Shown piece after piece: positions 7,743-15,400 of a DNA stretch of 64,000 bases. The notes beneath the pieces were generated by a model that saw only the letters and a list, made by a program, of their open reading frames with translations, did not search any database and was not told where the DNA came from. Positions within the stretch are counted from its first letter, which is position 1, and each line of letters opens with the position of its first letter. A program made the translations under genes and the position numbers. The stretch is from Streptomyces sp. NBC_00289 (GTDB lineage: Bacteria > Actinomycetota > Actinomycetes > Streptomycetales > Streptomycetaceae), in contig NZ_CP108046.1 in the NCBI RefSeq assembly GCF_041435115.1, positions 4,030,001-4,094,000 on the forward strand, given 5' to 3'.

Positions 7743-9440
7743 GTGGACCGCGCACCAGGCATACCCAGACGCGCCCGTATGTGGGCAGGGGCGGTCACCG
7801 CCGCCCTCGCCCTGTCCGTGGCCGGCACGGGCCAGGCGTCCGCCGCGGACGTCAACAACGCGAAGAACGCCGGCTTCGAGTCCGGCCTGAACAACTGGAC
7901 CTGCTCCGCGGGCAGCGGTACGGCCGTCTCCTCACCGGTGCACGGCGGCTCGGCCGCGCTGCGGGCGACACCGGCCGGGCAGGACAACGCCAGGTGCACC
8001 CAGACGGTGGCCGTCAAGCCCAACTCGACGTACACGCTGAGCGCGTGGGTGCAGGGCGGGTACGCCTACCTGGGCGCGACCGGAACCGGCACGACGGACG
8101 TCTCGACGTGGACCCCGGACTCCGCCTCCTGGAAGCAGCTCACGACGACCTTCAGCACGGGCGCCTCGACCACGTCCGTGACGGTCTACACGCACGGCTG
8201 GTACGGCCAGGCCGCCTACTACGCGGACGACCTGTCGGTGTACGGCCCCGACGGCGGCGGTGGCGGAGACCCCGCGCCGACGATCCCCGGGGCCCCGGCC
8301 GGCCTGAACGTCTCGGGCACCAGCTCCTCCTCCGTCTCCCTGGCCTGGAACACCGTCTCGGGCGCCACCGGCTACAACGTCTACCGCAACGGCACGAAGG
8401 TGACGGCCGTGTCGGGCACCTCGGCGACGGTGACCGGCCTCGCCGCCTCCACGTCGTACTCGTTCCAGGTCACCGCGACCAACGCGGCCGGTGAGTCGGC
8501 GAAGTCGGCCGCGGTGACGGGGACGACGACGGCGACCGGCACCGGCGGCGGCACGGTTCCCCAGCACGCGGTGACCGGCTACTGGCAGAACTTCAACAAC
8601 GGGGCGACGGTCCAGAAGATCTCTGCCGTGTCCTCCCAGTACGACATCATCGCGGTGGCGTTCGCGGACGCCACGACGACGCCGGGGGCCGTGACCTTCA
8701 ACCTGGACTCGGCCGGGCTGGGCGGCTACACCGTCGACCAGTTCAAGGCGGACATCAAGGCGAAGCAGGCGGCCGGGAAGAAGGTCATCGTCTCGGTCGG
8801 CGGCCAGAACGGCACGGTGTCCATCAACGACACGACGTCGGCGACGAACTTCGCGAACTCGGTGTACTCCCTGATGCAGACGTACGGCTTCGACGGCGTC
8901 GACATCGACCTGGAGAACGGGCTCAACCCGACGTACATGACGCAGGCGCTCCGTTCCCTCGCCGCCAAGGCCGGGTCCTCCCTCGTCCTCACGATGGCGC
9001 CGCAGACGATCGACATGCAGTCGACGTCCAACGGCTACTTCCAGACGGCGCTGAACGTGAAGGACATCCTCACGGTCGTCAACATGCAGTACTACAACAG
9101 CGGTTCCATGCTGGGCTGCGACGGCAAGGTGTACAGCCAGGGCTCGGTGGACTTCCTGACCGCCCTCGCCTGCATCCAGCTGGAGGGAGGCCTCGCCCCG
9201 TCCCAGGTGGGCCTCGGCCTGCCGGCCTCGACGAGCGGCGCGGGCAGCGGCTACGTCTCCCCGACCGTGGTGAACAACGCCCTGGACTGCCTGACCAAGG
9301 GCACGGGCTGCGGCACATTCAAGCCGTCGAAGACGTACCCCGGCCTGCGGGGGGCGATGACCTGGTCGACGAACTGGGACGCGACGGCGGGCAACGCGTG
9401 GTCCAACGCGGTGGGTCCACACGTGCACGCGCTGCCGTAA
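7743..9440 (+). CDS. chiA: Secreted family-18 chitinase (CBM-FnIII-GH18)
   Basis: 565 residues. The GTG start has CCGGAGG five bases upstream. A signal peptide (1 to about 34, ending QASA-ADV) is followed by a beta-sandwich carbohydrate-binding module (about 36-170), a Gly-rich linker, a fibronectin type III domain (about 182-265) and the GH18 catalytic domain (about 276-565). The catalytic signature DGVDIDLE is complete, with the proton donor Glu391. The enzyme should cleave beta-1,4 GlcNAc linkages of chitin outside the cell. The layout matches streptomycete ChiA/ChiB-type enzymes; the symbol is by analogy. The upstream dre element implies DasR control and induction by chitin. A strong hairpin follows the gene. 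Confidence 0.93.
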   Translation: MDRAPGIPRRARMWAGAVTAALALSVAGTGQASAADVNNAKNAGFESGLNNWTCSAGSGTAVSSPVHGGSAALRATPAGQDNARCTQTVAVKPNSTYTLSAWVQGGYAYLGATGTGTTDVSTWTPDSASWKQLTTTFSTGASTTSVTVYTHGWYGQAAYYADDLSVYGPDGGGGGDPAPTIPGAPAGLNVSGTSSSSVSLAWNTVSGATGYNVYRNGTKVTAVSGTSATVTGLAASTSYSFQVTATNAAGESAKSAAVTGTTTATGTGGGTVPQHAVTGYWQNFNNGATVQKISAVSSQYDIIAVAFADATTTPGAVTFNLDSAGLGGYTVDQFKADIKAKQAAGKKVIVSVGGQNGTVSINDTTSATNFANSVYSLMQTYGFDGVDIDLENGLNPTYMTQALRSLAAKAGSSLVLTMAPQTIDMQSTSNGYFQTALNVKDILTVVNMQYYNSGSMLGCDGKVYSQGSVDFLTALACIQLEGGLAPSQVGLGLPASTSGAGSGYVSPTVVNNALDCLTKGTGCGTFKPSKTYPGLRGAMTWSTNWDATAGNAWSNAVGPHVHALP

Positions 9441-9457
9441 CGGCGCCCCGATGACCT

Positions 9458-9494
9458 GACCGCCTCTGCCCACGGTGTGTGGGCGGGGGCGGTC
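9458..9494 (+). terminator. Rho-independent-like hairpin after the chitinase
   Basis: GACCGCCTCTGCCCAC pairs with GTGGGCGGGGGCGGTC across a 5-nt loop, with minor mismatches, 17 bp after the chitinase stop. There is no T-run, as is common for GC-rich streptomycete terminators. It also lies downstream of the minus-strand immunity island and could serve both directions. Confidence 0.75.
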
Positions 9495-9570
9495 ACCCTG
9501 GCGGGGCCGCCTCGCCGCACCGCCCGCTGCCGGCCAGGACACCGGCGTACGGCTGCCCCGGAACCCGCGG

Positions 9571-9923
9571 TCAGACGAAGAGGAGCCGATCGGTGACGGT
9601 CGGGCTCGGGAACGCTCGGATGACCAGCCTGCCGGAGTGCTCGTCCGACTCGAACTCCAGTGAGACGTAGGTGGCGCCCGACTCCGCGTGCACCGTCATA
9701 CGAGTCGCGCCTTCACGGAACAGGTCGAGGATTTCGTCGCCACCACCGTTCCTCCAGCGAACCCTCACTGATCTGGCGAGAGCGTCGTAAGAGAGGAGGA
9801 CCGCTCGACGCCCTCGCCCCGCAGTGTGAGCAGGCGCGCCTCGCTGCCCTCCTCGGCCTCGGGCCACTCGCCGATCGCTTCGAGGATCTCCTGATCGCCC
9901 GGCACGACGAACTCTCGGTACAT
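9571..9923 (-). pseudogene. Frameshifted small immunity-like gene
   Basis: Reading from ATG 9923 (GGAG six bases upstream) gives MYREFVVPGDQEILEAIGEW... that runs into a stop. A second frame picks up exactly at the break as AVLLSYDALARSVRVRW... and continues to the stop at 9571. Restoring one base in the GAGCGG stretch near 9805-9808 (GAG-GCG) joins both into one sensible protein of about 117 residues ending SPTVTDRLLFV. The C-terminal strand pattern (VSLEFES...GRLVIRAF) loosely resembles the Imm50-like proteins upstream. This is either a real one-base deletion in a decaying orphan immunity gene or a sequencing error. It is the last gene of the island. Confidence 0.7.
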
Positions 9924-10007
9924 GACTTCTCCGAAGGGTGTGGCTGGTGGTTGCGGGACGGTGGTGGCCGGAGGTCGCGACGGATGACGCCGGGCCGCTG
10001 CACCGCG

Positions 10008-10301
10008 TCACCACTTCACGACGACCCCCTTGCCGAACAGGGTTGCCGCTTCTTGCTGGGAGACCTCCATCAGCGCCTCCCGCGTGTACGCCTCGATGTC
10101 GTCCACATAGGCAGGCCGGTTCGGCCGACGGGAGCAGAAGGTGACGTTCGCGGTGAGTACGTCGTCCGCCAGTCCGCCCGCGGCCAGGGACACGTATCCG
10201 AGCATCGGCCACGACAGCGTCGGCGGCACAGCCAGGAGATCCGTGCAGACGTAGCCGAGGGAACGGCGCAGCAGCGTTTCGAGCTGGGTGAGGACCTCGT
10301 T
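10008..10301 (-). pseudogene. 5'-truncated paralogue fragment in the immunity island
   Basis: The open frame begins right after an in-frame TGA (10302-10304), with no good start codon, and encodes about 97 residues: NEVLTQLETLLRRSLGYVCT... to ...LFGKGVVVKW. Residues LETLLRRSLGY through VPP-SWPML match the middle of the broken gene at 11501-11944, and SQQEAATLFGKG matches the tail of that locus. This is therefore the 3' half of a second copy whose 5' half has been replaced by the preceding Imm50-like gene. A GTG at 10229 could start a 73-residue peptide, but it would lack the conserved helix. Function unknown; probably a remnant immunity gene. Confidence 0.7.
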
Positions 10302-10317
10302 TCACCGTCGTCCGGCT

Positions 10318-10725
10318 TCAGGGGCTGTCGGAGGCCAGGTAGGCGCGCGTCTTCGCCAGACGCAGCGTCTCGGCTCGGAACGCGATTCCTGAGCTCTCCG
10401 TGCCTAGGAGCACCCTGAAACCTCCTCCCTCAACGGAGGCGAGATCGATCGCTCTCGCCTCACCGGCGCCCCACCCTGTCACTCGGAGTCTCTCGACTCC
10501 GGCGAAAACGAGGTAGAACTCGAAGGCGTTGAGACCCTTCTCCTCCCACTCCGGAGCAGGACTCGAAGGGAAATTCCGCGTATCGAAGCCCAGCGTCACG
10601 GAGTTTTCGCGTTCGTCGATGTGCACGTAGAAGAGATCACAGGCCTCCGGCGGCGGCAGAGAACCCGCGTACTGCGGTCCGAGGAATTCCTCCGACGCGA
10701 GGAGTCGCGTCCAGTCAGCGGGCAT
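10318..10725 (-). CDS. Imm50-like immunity protein
   Basis: 135 residues from the ATG at 10725 (GAGAAG seven bases upstream); an ATG at 10740 is possible but lacks a ribosome site. It begins MPADWTRLLASEEFLG and shows the Imm50 pattern of alternating beta strands with a conserved P-x-P-x-W-E motif (SPAPEWEEKGLNAFEF) and a terminal GW turn. Imm50 proteins are predicted antitoxins for polymorphic toxins. It overlaps the upstream Imm50-like gene by 11 bp. Its cognate toxin is not the ART domain next door as far as I can tell, so it is probably an orphan immunity gene. Confidence 0.75.
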   Translation of the reverse strand: MPADWTRLLASEEFLGPQYAGSLPPPEACDLFYVHIDERENSVTLGFDTRNFPSSPAPEWEEKGLNAFEFYLVFAGVERLRVTGWGAGEARAIDLASVEGGGFRVLLGTESSGIAFRAETLRLAKTRAYLASDSP

Positions 10726-11212
10726 AGAAAGTCTTCTCATGAGTCGCGGGCAGGGCTGAGAAGCGTCGGGCGTCGACCTTGCTCAGAAACAGGTGAGGGC
10801 CGTCGTCCGATCCGTCGGGGTGGGAGGCGAAGGCGCTCACATGGCCGATGCGGACCGATTCGTTGGATTCGAATTCCACCTTCACCCCGCCGCCTCGAAA
10901 AGTCACCCGCATTCGTCGCTCCGCACCCCGCGGTGCCACGTCCAGGCTGCCGACAGCCGGCGGCGTCCACTCGGTCAGACGGATGTCCTCCACCGCGAGG
11001 AACTGGAGCTGGCACTGCACGGTGTCCGCACCCGCCTCGATCCACTCGGTCGGCGGGACGTCCGGAAATGCGGGCAGGTCGACACGCAGGGCAACCGTCG
11101 GTCCGCGCCAGTCCAGATTGATCGAGCGGATTCTGACGCGGCTCCAGTCCAAGGGGTGTCCGTAGAGCGACCGGAGCATGTCCGGATTGACGAGGTGATC
11201 CTCAATGGTCAT
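10715..11212 (-). CDS. Imm50-like immunity protein
   Basis: 165 residues. It contains LRSLYGHPLDWSRVRI, VPPTEWIEAGADTVQC and LQFLAVEDIRLTEW, which together match the Imm50 family plan (YG, then P-P-x-W, then a final W). It is a diverged relative of the following gene. The ATG start overlaps the stop of the upstream 99-residue gene as ATGA, indicating translational coupling. It should be a cytoplasmic antitoxin binding a specific toxin domain. The island context behind an RHS toxin supports that, but the partner is unknown. Confidence 0.78.
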   Translation of the reverse strand: MTIEDHLVNPDMLRSLYGHPLDWSRVRIRSINLDWRGPTVALRVDLPAFPDVPPTEWIEAGADTVQCQLQFLAVEDIRLTEWTPPAVGSLDVAPRGAERRMRVTFRGGGVKVEFESNESVRIGHVSAFASHPDGSDDGPHLFLSKVDARRFSALPATHEKTFYAR

Positions 11213-11508
11213 GGCAGGGGTGGATGTCTCAGCACGCTTCCGGGGGTCAGCAGTTCTGTCGAGTCACCGAGGAGAGTGACCTTCCCGGAGTGCACCGTGT
11301 CCAACTGCTCCACAGATTTTCCGTACCACTCGATCTTCTCCAACCTCAGCCGAGTCGGGTTCTCCATTTTTTCCTCCCCTGGGAACTCGACCAGGAATTC
11401 CATACCCAGCACGGCCGTTCCCTCGATGCAGCGCACCACACATACGCGGGTGCGCGGGTCACGTACTGGGAAGACTTCCAGGACACTCAGCGCAGAACTC
11501 TCAGGCAC
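11209..11508 (-). CDS. Small beta-barrel protein resembling EF-Tu domain 2; immunity candidate
   Basis: About 99 residues from GTG 11508, preceded by an excellent GAGGAGG site nine bases upstream. The sequence (LSVLEVFPVRDPRTRVCVV...GMEFLVEF...TLLGDSTELLTPGSVL) has the strand spacing and the F-x-V-D/R-x-R-T start of the translation-factor domain-2 beta-barrel, but no GTPase domain. Such stand-alone barrels occur beside polymorphic toxins in streptomycetes as presumed immunity proteins. This placement is inference from fold pattern and position. It is coupled (ATGA) to the next gene. Confidence 0.6.
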   Translation of the reverse strand: MPESSALSVLEVFPVRDPRTRVCVVRCIEGTAVLGMEFLVEFPGEEKMENPTRLRLEKIEWYGKSVEQLDTVHSGKVTLLGDSTELLTPGSVLRHPPLP

Positions 11509-11944
11509 GTTCGTGTGCCTCCTCACGTACGACGGCCCCCGCCAGCGGCGACGAACCAAGCGGGCAGTTCGTACGAACGGTCATCTCCCGTTCCCGAGAA
11601 GGGTTGCTGCTTCTTCCTGGGAGCATCGGCCACGACATCTTCGGTGGCACAGCCAGCAGACCCGTGCAGGCGTAGCCGAGGGAGCGGCGCAGCAGCGTTT
11701 CGAGCCTTGCCGGGCCCGAGGCCGGGAGGTCGTGGTCCATCATGCCTCGACCGTTCACTGTGGCCTCGTGGTGGATCACGTCGTGGAACTCCGCGCGACC
11801 GCCGCCCGAGTAGCCGGAACGCAACGCTGTCAGCAGCTGCGCGTCACCGTCCATGGTCCAGCCCGCACGGACGACGGCGCGGAACGCGTCGGGCACGTCC
11901 TCCTCCGAGGCGTGCGGTGCCACCGGTCCGAGCAGCCGGTCCAT
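11501..11944 (-). pseudogene. Immunity-like gene damaged by an internal deletion
   Basis: ATG 11944 starts MDRLLGPVAPHASEED... and reads smoothly to ...LLAVPPKMSWPML. After this the frame changes to a basic, unrelated tail ending at 11501. In another frame the next codons are SQEEAATLLGNGR-stop, which match the end of the fragment at 10008-10301 (SQQEAATLFGKG). Compared with that copy about 140 nt are missing between WPML and SQ, with a CTC microhomology at the junction, so the tail is out of frame. The N-terminal region has a His/Asp-rich FHDVIHHEATVNGRG segment. Intact function is doubtful; the altered tail overlaps the start of the next gene. Confidence 0.7.
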
Positions 11945-11981
11945 CCTGGCGTTTGTCCTCACCGTTCGTCGTCGCCTCTCT

Positions 11982-12437
11982 TCACGGAAGTGAGGGCGTG
12001 ATGAACTCGAGTACGTTGCCGGTAAGGGGGTTTCCGCACACCGGGCACTCCGTTCGGTACGAGTGGACGCGCGCGCGGTCGGTGCTGTCGGGGAACAGCG
12101 GCAGCACGACATCCAGAGCGACCACGCGGAGGTCGGCGCCGCAGGGCGGATGCGTGATGTCGAGCGGTTCCCCGATGACGGCGCCGGCGAAGTCCGCCTC
12201 GGTCGCCGTCCCGGAAGCCACGCGCCTGTCGAGGGACTCCAGGTCCGTCCCGTCGCTCCAGTGCAGGTAGTAGCGGTGCAGTGGCCAACCCGGGCGTCCG
12301 CGCACCAGGATGCGGCGCATCCGCGGGTGGTCGGCGAGCAGACGGTCCTCCAGCTCGTCGAACCCGGCGATCGGCTCGTCCGCCTCGACGAGCTCGCCGG
12401 CGGGAAAGTATCGCGTCTCCCATTTCCGGAAGGTCAT
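11982..12437 (-). CDS. Probable cognate immunity protein of the RHS-ART toxin
   Basis: 151 residues from ATG 12437, two bases after the toxin stop; a GTG at 12452 with AAGGTGG upstream is an equally good start and would overlap the toxin gene. It begins MTFRKWETRYFPAGEL and has a CPVCGNPLTG knuckle near the C-terminus plus an earlier PPCGADL, perhaps one metal site. I do not recognise the family. Immediate position after the toxin tip, tight coupling and small acidic character are the hallmarks of a cognate antitoxin; that role is inferred from position only. Confidence 0.7.
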   Translation of the reverse strand: MTFRKWETRYFPAGELVEADEPIAGFDELEDRLLADHPRMRRILVRGRPGWPLHRYYLHWSDGTDLESLDRRVASGTATEADFAGAVIGEPLDITHPPCGADLRVVALDVVLPLFPDSTDRARVHSYRTECPVCGNPLTGNVLEFITPSLP

Positions 12438-12439
12438 GG

Positions 12440-15400
12440 TCAGCCCGCCCACGGTTCCACCTTGATCATGTTGGGGATGAGGACCTCGCTCTCTCCTGCT
12501 CCGGGCAGGCTCTGCCAGATCCCCTCACTCGGATCGATCATGGCACGGTAGACAGGCCCGCCCCTGGCGAAGTACTTCGCGACTTCCGGGTCCGTCGTGA
12601 ACGACATCACCGACCTCGGCCCGTACGCCTGCTGCATGTCCGTACCGAATTCGGAGTGCGCGTGAGCGAGTGCGTCGGGACCGCCCCACTCCGCGAGGGC
12701 GGAGGCGTGTGCCTCCTGCGACACCCGGAGCGCGTCCTCGACCGAGCCGCCCTCATAGAAGGCACGCTGGGCCGCCTCGCTCATCAGCAGGCCGGTCTCG
12801 TCCGCGATGCTGGTCTCGGCCATTCGGTCTGTACCCCGGTAGACCGCGACAGGCTCGTCGCAGGGCGCGAGCCCCAGCGGGTCGGCCCGAGCGTGCGGGT
12901 TGTGGACGTACGTCGTGGGGTTGGGCGCCGGTGTCAGCCCGAGGGGGTCGCAGGTGAGATAGCGCGCGGTCTCCGGGTCGTAGTGGCGGAAGTAGTTGTA
13001 GTGAAGGCCGGTTTCGGGGTCGTAGTACTGGCCGGGGAAGCGGAGTGGGGTGTAGGTGCTGCTGTTCGAGGCCCACGTGGTCGTCCCCCACAAGGTGCTG
13101 CGCGTGCGCCAGGCGACCCGGCCCTGTTCGTCCACGAGTTCGCTCGGTGTGCCGACGAGGTCGGTGACGATGGCGAAGAAGCGGGAGTCGGTCTCTTCCT
13201 GCGAAGCGCCGTCCGCGGTGAAGCGCTCCGTCTGGCTGATGGGGTGGAGGCCCAGGTGGTCCCAGGTGAGGGTGACGGGGCTGGGCAGATCGGCCGACTC
13301 CGTGGTCTGTTCGCAGAGCGTTGTGCCGTCCCAGGTGAACACCACGCGTTCGACGACGGTTTCGCCGTCATCGGCCAGGCGGAGCTTGGCCGTACGGCGG
13401 CCCAGGGGATCGTAGGCGTAGATCCAGCGGGTGCCGTCGGGAGTCGTCACCGACGTCAGGCGATCCTCGGCATCCCACTCATAGCGCCAGGTGTCCGGTC
13501 TGCGGGACAGACGTGTCTTCCGGCGCAGGACTGTGCGGCCGAGGGCGTCGTGTTCGTAGCGGACGTCGCCCGCCCTGGTGAGGCGAGTGCCCGCGTACGC
13601 ACGCGGGCCCGTCGCCTCTTGACCGGGGTGGCCCTCCGGCCAGCGGGCCTCCGTCTGGTTGCCCGCCTCGTCGTAGGCGTACCGCTCGGTCCAGTCCGCG
13701 GCCCGCACCGCCGTCACCCGGCCCACCGTGTCCAGCTCGAAACGGCGCGGACCGGAGAGACGGTCGTCGACGCCGGTCACATTGCCGTCGGCACGATAGG
13801 TGTACGTGCGGTGCTGGACCGGGATGCCGGACGCTCCGGCGACGGACTGGCTCGTCAGGCGGCCGAGCGGGTCGAAGGTATGCGCCAAAGTCACCGCATC
13901 GCCGACCCGACGTTCCAGTTCGCGGCCCGCCACGTCGTACGTGAAGTCGATGGCATGGCCCTCCACTGTCATCCCGGTGCGCCGCCCGGCGGCGTCGTAC
14001 GCCCATGTCGTCGTCGCACCGGTCGGAGTGGTGCGACCGGTGCGCCGTCCCACATCGTCATAGGTGTACGTCAGTTCCCGGCCGTCGACCGCCTCCGAGC
14101 GCACCCGTCCGAAACGGTCCCGCAGCACAGTCACCGTCGTACGGTCGGGACCCGTCGCCTGCGCGAGCCGGTCCGTCAGGTCGTAGGCGTACTCCGTGGC
14201 CTGGCCGGCCGCGTTCTTGCGCACCACCTGGCCCATCTCGTTGCGCTCGTACGTCACCGTCTGTCCCAGCGCGTTCGTTCGCGTGGCCAGACGCCCTGCC
14301 GGGTCGTGCGTGTACGTGAGGGAACGGTCGTCGAAGTCCGTCTCCGCGAGGAGACGCCCGGCAGCGTCGTACTCGTAGCTCCACGACAAGCCCTGTGGGT
14401 TGGTGACCCTCGTGGTGCGCAGTTCGGTGTCGTGCTCGAATTCGTGGCGAACCCCGTCCGGCCCTGTGCGGGCCCTGAGCAGGTCGAAGTGGGTGTACTC
14501 GAAGGACGAGGTGGCGCCCGTCGCGTCGGTGTGGGTGAGCTGGTTGCCCTCGCCGTCGTAGGTCCACGACTCGGTGCTGCCGTCCGGCGCGGTACGGAGC
14601 GCGGGTCTGCCCTCGACGGTCCACGTCAGGCGGGTCACATGGCCGAGTGGATCAGTGCAGGCGACGGGTCGCCCGAAGGCGTCCCGTTCGTAGAGGGTCG
14701 TCGCGCCGAGCGGGTCGGTGATGCGCTCGGCGAGTCCGGCGGCGTCGGAGTGGACCCGTGTGGTGTGGCCGAGCGCGTCCACGACTCCCGTGAGGCGTCC
14801 GGCCATGTCGTATACGTACCTGGTCAGAGCCCCGGCCGGGTTCGTGACAGAGACGAGGTTGCCGCGTTCGTCGAACTCCCGCCGCCACTCGGACCCGCTC
14901 GGCTGGATGATCGAGGTCGGCAGGCCGAGCGCGTTGTACGCGACGCGGGTCTCCCGGGCGTCAGGACGCGTGACCGATACGACTCGTCCCTGCTCGTCGT
15001 ACCCGTAGCGGGTGGTGTTCCCCAGTGGGTCGGTTACCGCGCGGAGGCGCTGGTCGGCGTCCCATTCCTGTGTCGTGACGTTGCCCAGTGGGTCCGTCTC
15101 GCGGATCAGGCGGAGGTTCTCGTTGTGTTCGTAGGTCCGTGTGTGGCCGAGGGAGTCGGTGACGTGGGTGGTGCGGGTGGGGGTGTCGTAGGTGAGGGTG
15201 GAGGCCAGGGCGTTGCCGGTGCCGCCGGTCGCGATCACGCGGCCGTGCTCGTCGTAGGTGTACCGGTACGTCGTGGTGTTCCGGTCCGTCCAGGAGGTGA
15301 TCCGGCCCTCGGCGTCGTAGGTGTAGCGAAGCGGCAGGCCGGAGGAGTTGGTCTCCTCGGCAAGGTGGCCCCGCTCGTCGTAGGCGAAGGTCAGCAGGGT

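Noticed and set aside
7743-9440. Minus-strand frame of 536 codons opposite the chitinase
   Set aside because: The plus strand has signal peptide, CBM, FnIII and the complete GH18 catalytic motif.
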